A stretch of DNA of 64,000 nucleotides from Asticcacaulis sp. AC402 (GCF_000495835.1 NZ_AWGC01000020.1:1-64000); one strand, 5' to 3'. Counted from the first letter of the stretch, positions 33,138-41,944 are shown. Notes: generated by a model from the letters alone, not told the origin. Made by a program: numbers and translations.

Positions 33138-34679
33138 ATGAGCGATAATCCCCAGGCAATTAAAAGCATATGCATTGTGGGCGGTGGTACGGCGGGCTGG
33201 ATGGCGGCATCCGCCCTGGCGCACGAATTCAAGAGGCTGCCGATTGCCATTACTCTGGTGGAATCCGAAGAAATCGGCACGGTTGGTGTTGGTGAAGCTA
33301 CCCTGCCTCACATCCGTAATTTCAATACGGCCCTTAACATAGACGAAGTCACCTTCATGAAGGCGACCGAAGCGACCTTCAAACTCGGCATCGAGTTCTG
33401 CAACTGGGGCCGCATCGGCGACCGTTATATTCATCCGTTTGGCGACTACGGCGAGAAGATCGACGGCATTCCCTTCTATCAGCATTGGCTGCGCCTGCAG
33501 AAAAGCGGCCTGGCGTCTCGTCTTGACGACTATGCCTTTCCGACTTCTATCGCTGAAGCCAACCGTTTTCGCCACCCCTCGACCGACGCGACCCGGATCG
33601 AATCGACCTATGGCTATGCGTATCAATTCGACGCGACACGCTACGCCGCCTTTCTGCGTCAGTTCGCCGAGGCACGGGGCGTCGTCAGACGACAGGGCAA
33701 GGTCGTTGATACGCGACTGGACGCCGAAACCGGCCATGTCGCTTCGCTGACCCTGGACAGTGGCGAGGTTGTTGCGGCCGACCTATACGTAGATTGTTCC
33801 GGTTTTCGCGGCCTTCTCATCGAGCAGGCGCTGAAAACGGGCTATGAGGATTGGAGCCAGTGGCTGCCGTGCAATCGGGCCTTGGCCGTGCCGTGCGAAT
33901 CGCGGGGCACATTGACACCGTACACGCGCGCGACAGCCCTCGAAGCCGGCTGGCAATGGCGGATCCCCTTGCAGCATCGAACGGGCAATGGCTACGTCTA
34001 TTGCAGCAGCTTCATCAGCGATGAGGACGCCAGTCGCCGCTTGCTCGGCAATCTGGATGCGCCGGCCCTGGCCGACCCGCGTCAGCTTTATTTTACGACT
34101 GGCCGACGCAAGAAGCTCTGGAATCACAATGTCGTGGCCATCGGACTTGCGGCAGGCTTCCTGGAGCCGCTCGAATCGACCTCGATCCATCTGATTCAGG
34201 AAGGCATCAGTGAATTGCTGCATATCTTCCCTGACAAGAGATTTCTCCAATCCGACATCGACGAATACAACCGGCGTATGGGGGTGAATTTCGAACGGGT
34301 GCGTGACTTCCTCTTATTGCACTATGCGGCGACCCAGCGTGACGACACTGAGATGTGGCGGCATTTTCGCAACCTGAAACTTCCCGACAGTCTGGACGAA
34401 AAAATCCAGATATGGCTTACACGGGGGCAACTCATCCGCTACGAGTTCGGCGTTTTCTTGCCACCAAGCTGGGTTGCCGTCATGTTGGGGCAGAACCTGC
34501 TACCGCGTCATTATGATCCGCGTGTCGACCGGATGCCGCACGACAGATTGGTCCAGAGTGCCGAAGGCTTAAGGCGGAGGGTGAACGCCGCAGCTTCGGC
34601 GACACCCGACCATAAGGACTATATCCGCCAAATGGGGGCGGCGTCCGACACTGGCCCGCTGGTCGCGCAGGCAGGTTAA
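33138..34679 (+). CDS. Tryptophan halogenase family flavoprotein 1
   Basis: A 513-residue FAD-dependent halogenase homologue. The FAD loop is VGGGTAGWMAA at 14-24, the catalytic Lys is K82 in ATFKLGIEF, the halogenase signature is WQWRIP at 272-277, and the catalytic Glu is E346 in LEPLESTS; in PrnA the matching residues are K79 and E346. It should bind FADH2 and form HOCl or a related oxidant, but the substrate is unknown. ATG 33138 is preferred over an upstream frame extension because AGAGGA lies upstream and the loop position fits. First of four consecutive genes with gaps of 3, 3 and 27 bases. Confidence 0.93.
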   Translation: MSDNPQAIKSICIVGGGTAGWMAASALAHEFKRLPIAITLVESEEIGTVGVGEATLPHIRNFNTALNIDEVTFMKATEATFKLGIEFCNWGRIGDRYIHPFGDYGEKIDGIPFYQHWLRLQKSGLASRLDDYAFPTSIAEANRFRHPSTDATRIESTYGYAYQFDATRYAAFLRQFAEARGVVRRQGKVVDTRLDAETGHVASLTLDSGEVVAADLYVDCSGFRGLLIEQALKTGYEDWSQWLPCNRALAVPCESRGTLTPYTRATALEAGWQWRIPLQHRTGNGYVYCSSFISDEDASRRLLGNLDAPALADPRQLYFTTGRRKKLWNHNVVAIGLAAGFLEPLESTSIHLIQEGISELLHIFPDKRFLQSDIDEYNRRMGVNFERVRDFLLLHYAATQRDDTEMWRHFRNLKLPDSLDEKIQIWLTRGQLIRYEFGVFLPPSWVAVMLGQNLLPRHYDPRVDRMPHDRLVQSAEGLRRRVNAAASATPDHKDYIRQMGAASDTGPLVAQAG

Positions 34680-34682
34680 CCC

Positions 34683-36182
34683 ATGGCAACATCTGATACA
34701 TCGCCTGCGCATTCTGCAGGCCGTCACATTGTGGTCTGCGGCAGTGGTTTGGCGGCTCAGCAGGTTTGCGCCGCCCTGGCGCCTTATCTTTGCGACTCGC
34801 TCGGCGTGACCTGGATTGCGGGTATATCGAGCGCGGATAGCGACTTTCTTTATGGCAACCTGGCACCGCCCACGGCCTACGATTTCAATCTGTCGCTGGG
34901 GGTCTCCGAGCCGGAGCTGATCCTGAACAGCGATACGACCTTTTCATACGGAACGCATGTCACGAACTGGGGCGCGCTTAAGCTGAACTGGGTTCAGGCT
35001 TTTCATCAGCCTTTGCCGGTACTGGAAGGCGCGACGTTCCAACACTACCTGACGCAACAAGGTCAGGCGGCACTGGAGCCATTTCTGGTATCGGCTGTGG
35101 CGGCACGACGCGGCGTCTTTGCCCACCCGCCTGAAGACCCTGCCCACCCGTTGTCGCGGGCGGAATACGGCTATCACTTTGACGCCACGGCTTACGGAGC
35201 CTTGTTCGAACTTGCTGCCGCAAATGGCGGCGTGCGAAAGGTCGCGGCAGATGTTTCCGCGATTGATGCCGTCGATGGCGCCATTAAAGCCATTCATCTG
35301 AGCAATGGCCAGACCCTGACGGCCGATTTGTGGATCGACGCTACGGGGCCTCAGGCAACACTTCTGTCGCAGATCGGCGGGGTGCGTCACAGCGCCGATC
35401 TGCGACAGAAGCGTCGCCTTTGCGTCTCTCTGACACGCATGGAAGCGGAAACGCCTGGCCCGGCTGTTACGACTGTCAACGGTACGTCTTATGGCTGGCA
35501 GGCAAAGACCGCCTTACGCACCTCCACCCTCATGCTGACGACCAGCGATCCGGACTCGGACCTGGAGGCACAGGCTGTGCCTGAGACGGCTCCGGTACGG
35601 TCGGCGACCGTCGACATCGGCTTTCGCGACATCGCCTGGGTCGGTAACTGCGTCGGCATAGGGCACGCGGCCTGTGTGGCGGAACCCCTGACCATCGCGC
35701 CCATACTCCTGCTTCAGCGTGATATCGAACGCCTGCTACCCCTGTTGCCGGTTTCTGACGACCTGTCGGTTGAGCGCCGTGAGTACAATCGCCAGGCCCT
35801 GGCAGATTATGTCCATGCCGACCTGTTCATGCGCGCCCTGTTCGAGACGCAACCCGTGGAGGGGTCTCTCTACTGGCGTGACGCCACCCGTACACCTGCC
35901 GATGAACGCCTCGCACGCAAGATCGAACAGTTTGAAAGCCGCGGTCTGCATGTCGCTTACGATCTTGAACCGTTCGGTCCGGAAGACTGGCTCATTCTTC
36001 ATTACGGAATGGGCCGCAGGCCGTTACGGTATGATCGCATTGTTGATGGCGCGGACAATGCCAGGATCAGGCAATATTTTGAGTCACTTCGCAGCAACAT
36101 CGACAGTGTGATCCGATCCATGCCACCGCACGGAACCTATCTGAACGGTCTGACCAACTATCTTCGACAAACTCAAGGGTGA
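34683..36182 (+). CDS. Degenerate tryptophan-halogenase-like flavoprotein (pseudo-enzyme)
   Basis: A 499-residue paralogue of its neighbours that keeps the fold but not the catalytic residues. The FAD loop is altered (VCGSGLAAQQ instead of GGGTAGWM). The active-site Lys position is Ser88 (TTFSYGTHVTNWG against TFKLGIEFCNWG). The WQWRIP motif is WQAKTA at 272-277, the same numbering as halogenase 1. The catalytic Glu becomes Thr337 in AEPLTIAP. The reading frame is intact and packed three bases from each neighbour, so it is maintained. It probably acts as a partner, scaffold or substrate-binding subunit. This role is inference. Confidence 0.88.
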   Translation: MATSDTSPAHSAGRHIVVCGSGLAAQQVCAALAPYLCDSLGVTWIAGISSADSDFLYGNLAPPTAYDFNLSLGVSEPELILNSDTTFSYGTHVTNWGALKLNWVQAFHQPLPVLEGATFQHYLTQQGQAALEPFLVSAVAARRGVFAHPPEDPAHPLSRAEYGYHFDATAYGALFELAAANGGVRKVAADVSAIDAVDGAIKAIHLSNGQTLTADLWIDATGPQATLLSQIGGVRHSADLRQKRRLCVSLTRMEAETPGPAVTTVNGTSYGWQAKTALRTSTLMLTTSDPDSDLEAQAVPETAPVRSATVDIGFRDIAWVGNCVGIGHAACVAEPLTIAPILLLQRDIERLLPLLPVSDDLSVERREYNRQALADYVHADLFMRALFETQPVEGSLYWRDATRTPADERLARKIEQFESRGLHVAYDLEPFGPEDWLILHYGMGRRPLRYDRIVDGADNARIRQYFESLRSNIDSVIRSMPPHGTYLNGLTNYLRQTQG

Positions 36183-36185
36183 GGC

Positions 36186-37691
36186 ATGACCTCGTATATA
36201 AAGAAGATCGTCATTCTGGGCGGGGGATCCGCAGGTTGGATGACAGCGGCGGCACTGTCCAGCCAACTCGACCCGAAATTCGTATCGATCACCCTGGTCG
36301 AGTCTGACCAGATTGGGACGATCGGTGTCGGCGAGGCGACCATCCCTGAGATCATCAATTTCAACCGTCACCTCGGCATTCGCGAAGACGAGTTCATGAA
36401 GGCGACCCACGCCACCTTCAAGCTGGGCATCGAGTTCGTCGACTGGGGGCGCAAGGGCGATGCCTATATCCATCCGTTCGGCGGCCATGGCGTCGATATG
36501 AATGGTTACGAGTTCCACCAGTACTGGCTGCGCAGCCGCGCCGACGGCAACGCGTATCCCATCGACGCCTACAGCATGTCCGCGGTGGCTTCCCGCCAAA
36601 ACCGGTTTGACCTGCCGGGAACGACAAATTCTCCGCGCAGTCATATTCGCTACGCCTATCATTTCGACGCCACCCTGTATGCGCGCTACCTGCGCACCTA
36701 TGCGGAGGCGAGGGGCGTGCGCCGTGTCGAAGGCAAGGTCGAGGAGGTTCTGCAGGCGCCGGAATCGGGAGACATCACCGCGCTGCGGCTCGACACGGGC
36801 GAGACGATCAACGGGGAACTGTTCTTCGACTGCACAGGGTTCAGCGCGCTACTTATCGGCAAAACCCTGGGCGTTGGTTATCATGACTGGAGCCACTGGC
36901 TGCCCTGCGACTCGGCACAGGCCGTGCCTTGCGCCCATGCCGGTCCGCTTTTGCCGTACACGCGCTCGACGGCCCGGACTGCGGGCTGGCAGTGGAGGAT
37001 CCCGACCCAGACGCGCACCGGCAACGGCCATATCTACAGCAGCGCCTTCATGGAGGACGACGAAGCCACCGCGATACTGCTCACCAATCTTGACGGCGAG
37101 GCCATGGCATCACCTCGTCAAATTCGCTTCAAGGCCGGGCACCGCCACGCCTTCTGGAAGAACAATTGCGTCGCCATCGGCCTGTCGGCGGGTTTTCTTG
37201 AGCCACTGGAATCGACCTCGATCTATCTGATCCAGGAAGGCATCAGCCGCTTCATCGCCCTTTTCCCGGACGCTTCGCTGCCCGAGGTGGTGCGCAAGGA
37301 ATATAACCAGCACATGCGGACCGAGTTCGAGCAGGTGCGTGACTTCATTATCCTGCATTACAGTGCGACCGAACGCGACGACACGCCGTTCTGGAACTAC
37401 TGCCGCACCATGAGCATCCCCGATAGCCTGAGTCACAAGATCGAGTTGTTCCGGACGGCAGGTCGGACCTACGCCTATAGGGAGGAACTGTTCGGACGCC
37501 CGAGCTGGATTGCCGTGTTCCTGGGCCAGGGCATCATGCCGCGAAGCTTCGACCCTGTGATCGCCATGCTGCCATCTGATACAGTCATGGACAGCCTGGA
37601 CTCCATGCGTCGGGCCATGCACGCCGAGGCGGGCCGCATGCCGACCCACGCTGCCTTTCTGCAAAGCTACTGTCCCGCTGCGCGGGCCTGA
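36186..37691 (+). CDS. Tryptophan halogenase family flavoprotein 2
   Basis: A 501-residue flavin-dependent halogenase homologue with LGGGSAGWM at 11-19, ATFKLGIEF with the catalytic Lys at 79 (the PrnA number), GWQWRIP with W268, W270 and P273, and LEPLESTSI with Glu342. All expected active-site residues are present. It starts three bases after the degenerate paralogue stops. Together with the flanking intact copies it shows that this operon encodes three potentially active enzymes and one inactive. Substrate unknown; the TonB receptor upstream suggests an imported or surface-associated target. Confidence 0.93.
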   Translation: MTSYIKKIVILGGGSAGWMTAAALSSQLDPKFVSITLVESDQIGTIGVGEATIPEIINFNRHLGIREDEFMKATHATFKLGIEFVDWGRKGDAYIHPFGGHGVDMNGYEFHQYWLRSRADGNAYPIDAYSMSAVASRQNRFDLPGTTNSPRSHIRYAYHFDATLYARYLRTYAEARGVRRVEGKVEEVLQAPESGDITALRLDTGETINGELFFDCTGFSALLIGKTLGVGYHDWSHWLPCDSAQAVPCAHAGPLLPYTRSTARTAGWQWRIPTQTRTGNGHIYSSAFMEDDEATAILLTNLDGEAMASPRQIRFKAGHRHAFWKNNCVAIGLSAGFLEPLESTSIYLIQEGISRFIALFPDASLPEVVRKEYNQHMRTEFEQVRDFIILHYSATERDDTPFWNYCRTMSIPDSLSHKIELFRTAGRTYAYREELFGRPSWIAVFLGQGIMPRSFDPVIAMLPSDTVMDSLDSMRRAMHAEAGRMPTHAAFLQSYCPAARA

Positions 37692-37718
37692 TTTTTACCC
37701 CAACCGCAAAGCCACATC

Positions 37719-39263
37719 ATGCAAGATATGAGAATTCGCAAAGTTGTTATTGTCGGCGGTGGGACCGCCGGATGGATGGCGGCCGCCGGTATGTCGAAAC
37801 TGCTGCCAGCCAACCAGGTTGCCTTCCAGGTCGTCGAATCCGAAGCCATCGGCACGGTCGGCGTCGGTGAAGCGACCATCCCGCATATTCTTTACTTTAA
37901 TCGCCTCTTGGGGCTCGACGAAAACGAATTCGTCAGAAAGACCAATGCTACCTTCAAGACTGGCATCGAATTCGTCAACTGGGGACGGCTTGGGCAGAGC
38001 TATATCCACCCCTTCGGCCCCTACGGCGCCCCTATGGACGGCATCCACTTCCACCATTTCTGGCTGCGTTATGCGGCCATGGGCAAGGCGCCGCCGCTGG
38101 AGCGGTACAGCCTGATGATACAGGCCGCACGGGCCGCCAAGTTTCAGCGGCCGGACCTGTCCAAGGCCAATTCCGCGCTAAGCCTGATTGCCTATGCGTT
38201 CCATTTCGATGCCAGCCTTTATGCACGTTTGATGCGCGAGTGCGCTGAGGCCCGGGGGGTGACCCGGACGGAAGGCCGTATCACGAATGTGGTCCAGGAT
38301 CCGCACTCCGGTAACGTTCAAAGCGTCGTCCTGGAAACCGGCGAGGTCATCGAAGGCGATCTGTTCATCGATTGCTCCGGATTTCGCGGGCTGCTGATCG
38401 AGCAGACTCTCAAGGCGGGGTATGACGATTGGAGCCACTACCTGCCGTGCGACCGTGCCGTTGCACGGGCATGTGAGCGGGTCGCGGATCCGATCCCCTA
38501 TACGCGCGCCACAGCCAAGTCATCGGGCTGGCAATGGCGCATCCCTCTCCAGTCGCGAACGGGTAACGGCCATGTCTATTCCAGTGCCTACATATCCGAC
38601 GAAGCCGCGCTGGACAGCCTCAATGCCGATCTGGATGGCGCCCCCCTCACGGAGCCGAATTTTCTGAGGTTTACAGCTGGCATACGCAGGACCCCCTGGA
38701 AGAACAATGTCGTGTCCTTGGGACTGGCGTCGGGTTTCCTGGAGCCGCTGGAATCGACGTCGATCCACCTGATCCAGACGGCCATCGCCCGCCTGATGAC
38801 CAACTTTCCAGACAAGACCTTCAACCAGCCGGACATCGATTATTACAACCGTCGAACCCGGCTGGAATATGAACAGGTCCGCGACTTTATCATTCTGCAT
38901 TATAATGCCACCGCGCGCGACGATAGTCCGTTCTGGAACTATTGCCGGACCATGGCGATACCACAGACGCTTGCAGACCGTTTGGCCATATTCCGGGAGA
39001 ATGCGCGGCAATACCGTCACGACAACGAACTGTTCAATGAAGTCAGTTGGCTGGCCGTCATGCATGGCCAGAATATCGAGCCGAAGCGATACCACCCGAT
39101 CGCAGACATGATCTCGGAGGAGGAACTCGTGCGCCGCATGACACATTTTGAGGACGACGTTACGCGGTCGCTCGCGATGATGCCCGGCCATCAGGCCTAT
39201 ATCAACAGGCATTGCAGTAGTTCGTCGGCAATCAACCATGACAAACACCCGCTTAAACTGTAA
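37719..39263 (+). CDS. Tryptophan halogenase family flavoprotein 3
   Basis: A 514-residue halogenase homologue with VGGGTAGWMAAAGM at 12-25, ATFKTGIEFVNWG with Lys80, GWQWRIP with W271 and W273, and LEPLESTS with Glu345. The active site is complete. ATG 37719 has only a weak ribosome binding site; an ATG three codons later is equally plausible. It begins 27 bases after halogenase 2 stops. It ends about 130 bases before the right direct repeat that closes the block. Confidence 0.92.
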   Translation: MQDMRIRKVVIVGGGTAGWMAAAGMSKLLPANQVAFQVVESEAIGTVGVGEATIPHILYFNRLLGLDENEFVRKTNATFKTGIEFVNWGRLGQSYIHPFGPYGAPMDGIHFHHFWLRYAAMGKAPPLERYSLMIQAARAAKFQRPDLSKANSALSLIAYAFHFDASLYARLMRECAEARGVTRTEGRITNVVQDPHSGNVQSVVLETGEVIEGDLFIDCSGFRGLLIEQTLKAGYDDWSHYLPCDRAVARACERVADPIPYTRATAKSSGWQWRIPLQSRTGNGHVYSSAYISDEAALDSLNADLDGAPLTEPNFLRFTAGIRRTPWKNNVVSLGLASGFLEPLESTSIHLIQTAIARLMTNFPDKTFNQPDIDYYNRRTRLEYEQVRDFIILHYNATARDDSPFWNYCRTMAIPQTLADRLAIFRENARQYRHDNELFNEVSWLAVMHGQNIEPKRYHPIADMISEEELVRRMTHFEDDVTRSLAMMPGHQAYINRHCSSSSAINHDKHPLKL

Positions 39264-39460
39264 CAGCATGGGAAAAAGCATGCGGGGTCGAAAACACAGG
39301 GACAGGCGAAGCACCGGGACAGGCGCAATATTCCCCAAACGTTTCAGACGTGTAGGGAATAGTGGGGCTCCTCACGTATTTCGATTCACGCCTGCCTTGT
39401 CACGGCAATCTCCTGACGTGAACACGATGGCGCGCATCAAAAGTTAACTCCGTAATTAAA

Positions 39461-39559
39461 GCGCATCCCAAAATGTGTGACGCACTTTTTGGATTAAGAT
39501 GCGCGTAAAAACAAAAACTTAGAGCGCCGATCCGATTCTACCAGATTGAAACGCGCTCG
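39461..39559 (-). repeat. Family A structured repeat, copy 3 (reverse)
   Basis: The second hairpin is complete and rearranged by compensating changes: its outer stem is GCGCATC/GATGCGC rather than GCGCAAT/ATTGCGC. It is followed by the linker TAAAAACAAAAACTTA and a weakened first hairpin ending CGCGCTCG. It abuts the family B copy at 39560. Confidence 0.7.
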
Positions 39560-39725
39560 AATACCAAGCCTCATAAAGAATGACGCTTGGTATTCGCATT
39601 TTTTCAGCTCAAACGCCGGACTAGGCGCCCCCCATGGCTCCTCGCATAAGCTCGGGCGCCCCAGAAACGTACGCAGTCGCGCTTGCCAACCCACGATGAG
39701 TCAAGATTTTCGCGGGTTGATATAA
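39560..39725 (-). repeat. Family B structured repeat, copy 1 (reverse)
   Basis: Begins ATACCAAGCCTCAT-AAAG-AATGACGCTTGG, passes through the middle segment with CAGCTC and CTCCTCGCATAAGCTCGGG, and ends with the large hairpin (CCAACCCACGATGAGTCAAG ... CGCGGGTTGATAT). The large stem contains G-T pairs where other copies have A-T or G-C. Length about 165 bases. Confidence 0.8.
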
Positions 39726-39777
39726 GTTAAACGTTCTCAAAACGAATCTCCTGCCCGTGCGCTGGGCGGACATAGCG

Positions 39778-41034
39778 TCAGGGCCTGATCTTGACCGACA
39801 CCTGGATCAGGGTCTGGTGCTGGCGTTCGGCCACAGACTGAGTCTGTCGTGACGGCCGCCGGCTGTCAATGTGGACCGCCTCCACGCCCAGGGACAAGTG
39901 ATCATTAAGGGGTTTGATCCAGGCCACGGTTACGCTGCGTCCCTTTTCGTTGTTGTTGTCGATCTGCATCCACGAACGGTCTGTCACTTTGAAAGAGTCG
40001 GCACGCAGCGACAGCGTTGAGGCGTTGTCAAAGGCGTGGCTGAGCATGATATAGGCTGCGTCAAAGCGAATATCGACGGCCTCGCGGTCGGCGTTCACCA
40101 GGCCTCCCATCTGGGTTGTGCCGGTCAGCGCCTGGCCCAGAAGCGTGTTGCCAGGGCTCAGCTGCGCCTGAAACCCGCCTTCGACCAGTCGGGTTGCCCA
40201 ACCGTACTGTCCGTTCTCTACAAGGGTGGTTTTTCCAGGATTATGCAGGTAGCTCAGGTGGAAGGCGATGAGGGACGGCGGACGCCAGTCCAGACGTACA
40301 TAGTGTCCGAGGCGACCGTCGACTTCGACAGCGGGGCGACTGATCGTTGCCTGCTGCGTAAAGACGGTGTTGAAGCCACTGACGTTGCCGAGCGGCAAGG
40401 GCAGTTTGGAATGCCCCGTCGATATCAGGTCGTGCTGCGCCCAGCCACGGAAAGCCAGCAGGGTTCCCGCCGTGTCGCTGGAGCCATAGAGTCCAAGGGT
40501 CGCACCCAGGCCGTGCTGGCGCCAACGGCTCTGGACATTGGCTTCGACACCATCGACCAACAGTTCTTCGCCGACCCAACTGTTTATAACTGACGGTGTC
40601 AGTGTGCGCGTCAAAGTCCAGCCCGGTCCGTCATGTTCCTGCGAGAGGGGGGCGAACATCCGGCCCACGCGCAGACTAAAGCGCGTGGCTGATGTCGGCA
40701 CGGGTTTCCATTTGATATAGGCTTCGCTGATATCGATGGACGGGTTGGCGTCCGGTGCGCCCTGAACAAAGACGTTGGCGATGATCGTGTCGGAGAAACG
40801 CGGGGTCCACAACAAGACCGCCTGGGCGATGGCGATGTCCGATGTATCTCCCCCCGTTCGCAGCTTGCCGAAACCGCCGTCGAGCCAACTGCGTTCACCA
40901 TCAACCGATCTCGCCCGGATATCGACCCAGGTCGAATAGGTCTGCGGGCCGAACAGGTCCATCGACTGGCCGTGGGCGGTACCGGCAGCGGCGGTGGCGA
41001 GGATCGCGGTAATCAAAAAAGGGAGCTTCGACAT
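39778..41034 (-). CDS. Outer-membrane beta-barrel protein (porin-like)
   Basis: A 418-residue protein with a signal peptide (LPFLITAILATAAAGTAHG) and many short amphipathic strands with aromatic ends (YIKWKPV, HLSYLHNPG, IRFDAAYIMLSHAF), typical of a porin-type barrel ending in a charged VSVKIRP. Features such as FAPLSQEHDGPGWTLTRT resemble phosphate-selective or DcaP-like porins, but no exact family could be named. Start 41034 gives a proper signal peptide. A family B repeat lies about 110 bases upstream. Convergent with the halogenase operon across the composite repeat. Substrate unknown. Confidence 0.75.
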   Translation of the reverse strand: MSKLPFLITAILATAAAGTAHGQSMDLFGPQTYSTWVDIRARSVDGERSWLDGGFGKLRTGGDTSDIAIAQAVLLWTPRFSDTIIANVFVQGAPDANPSIDISEAYIKWKPVPTSATRFSLRVGRMFAPLSQEHDGPGWTLTRTLTPSVINSWVGEELLVDGVEANVQSRWRQHGLGATLGLYGSSDTAGTLLAFRGWAQHDLISTGHSKLPLPLGNVSGFNTVFTQQATISRPAVEVDGRLGHYVRLDWRPPSLIAFHLSYLHNPGKTTLVENGQYGWATRLVEGGFQAQLSPGNTLLGQALTGTTQMGGLVNADREAVDIRFDAAYIMLSHAFDNASTLSLRADSFKVTDRSWMQIDNNNEKGRSVTVAWIKPLNDHLSLGVEAVHIDSRRPSRQTQSVAERQHQTLIQVSVKIRP

Positions 41035-41141
41035 CGGCAAAACCTTACCGCCCGGAGGCAAATATAAGGTTAAAACCCTCTGGATCGTGGAATCTGCCGA
41101 CGTTCGTAAGGCAAATTGCAGTTCAGATGTCGGGACCGTTC

Positions 41142-41293
41142 TTATACCAACCCGCGGAAATCTTGACTCATCGTGGGTTGGCAAGCGCGCCAAAGAACGT
41201 TCTGGGGCGCCCGAGCTTATGCGAGGAGCCATGCGGCGCTTGAGCTGAAAAAAAGGGAATACCAAGCGTCATTCTTTATGAGGCTTGGTATTA
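41142..41293 (+). repeat. Family B structured repeat, copy 2
   Basis: Starts TTATACCAACCCGCGG, has TCATCGTGGGTTGGC as the second arm (a G-T pair in the stem), the middle GCTTATGCGAGGAGCC ... GCGCTTGAGCTG, and ends GAGGCTTGGTATTA. TTA flanks both ends outside TACCAA and TTGGTA. It stands between the divergent porin-like gene (41034) and thioredoxin gene (41522). No other gene is seen in 41035-41521. Confidence 0.8.
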
Positions 41294-41521
41294 CATTGGC
41301 GCGAACACATCTGCGATGTGCATCTTGTCTGCCGAAAAACGACACCGCCCTGATGTCCGCAAGGTCAGTTCGTCCAATGCCGAGAGGTTTGCCGAGCGAT
41401 GAATGACGAGCCCACCTGATGGACACATTAAGGCGACTTTCTGCCTCGCCGATGTAACTTCCGTGCGGCGCCCATCGTATAGCCTGACAACACCCCATTT
41501 CTCTCATTACGTCAGGAAACC

Positions 41522-41941
41522 ATGATGTCTCTCAATATCTCGAAGCGGGCGATGCTCAACGCCATAGGGGCCAGCGTCTTTGGGCTGGCCGTCATGACTG
41601 CGACGCTGGCCCACGCGGGTGAGGCGCGCCCTTTTACGCAACAGGCGTTTTCGGAATCGCAGGCCCAGGGCAAGCATATTGTAATCGATGTTTATGCCAG
41701 CTGGTGCCCGACCTGTCGCAAGCAGCAACCTGTTCTCACCGCATTGCAGAAAGACCCGGCCTTCAAAGACCTGGTTGTTTATCAACTGAAATTTGACTCA
41801 CAAAAGGCAGAGCTGCGCAGTTTGGGTGCGCAAAAGCAAAGCACCCTGATTGTCTTTCGTGGCAAAAAGGAAACGGCACGTTCCGTCGGCGACACCAACC
41901 CGGCCTCGATCCGCGCGCTGATCAGCACGCCGGCCCAGTGA
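41522..41941 (+). CDS. Periplasmic thioredoxin-like protein
   Basis: A 139-residue protein with a signal sequence (residues about 8-32, ending THAHAG-like LAHAG) and a thioredoxin fold carrying WCPTC with Cys62 and Cys65. It should transfer disulfides in the periplasm, fed by the CcdA-type membrane protein encoded three bases downstream. Together they form a minimal DsbD-like electron shuttle from cytoplasmic thioredoxin. The SNISKRAMLN N-terminus could also start at the second ATG. A family B repeat and about 230 bases of unassigned sequence precede it. Confidence 0.88.
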   Translation: MMSLNISKRAMLNAIGASVFGLAVMTATLAHAGEARPFTQQAFSESQAQGKHIVIDVYASWCPTCRKQQPVLTALQKDPAFKDLVVYQLKFDSQKAELRSLGAQKQSTLIVFRGKKETARSVGDTNPASIRALISTPAQ

Positions 41942-41944
41942 GTC

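Larger units (their letters stand above)
39394..39755 (+). repeat. Right copy of the long direct repeat, interrupted
   Basis: The first part, 39394-39450, and the second, 39730-39755, match 27191-27247 and 27261-27286 in the same order and orientation. The peptide end SRQSPDVNTMARIKS with stop at 39445-39447 is shared, with synonymous codon changes (tcg/tca, agt/tct). It closes a block of about 12.2 kb containing the TonB receptor and four halogenase genes. Confidence 0.8.
39264..39777. other. Intergenic composite: direct repeat interrupted by A and B repeats
   Basis: No gene is supported over 514 bases. From left to right it holds the right copy of the direct repeat (39394-39450), a family A copy in reverse (39461-39559), a family B copy in reverse (39560-39725), and the end part of the direct repeat (39730-39755). 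The nested order shows that A and B arrived in an already existing repeat. Confidence 0.75.

Noticed and set aside
32827-33141. A 104-residue open frame upstream of halogenase 1
   Set aside because: Starts inside the promoter, lacks a ribosome binding site and has no recognisable domain; the region is better read as a leader.
39238-39447. A 69-residue open frame ending in the shared SRQSPDVNTMARIKS peptide
   Set aside because: Its start lies inside halogenase 3 and only the tail is conserved; it is treated as a gene relic.
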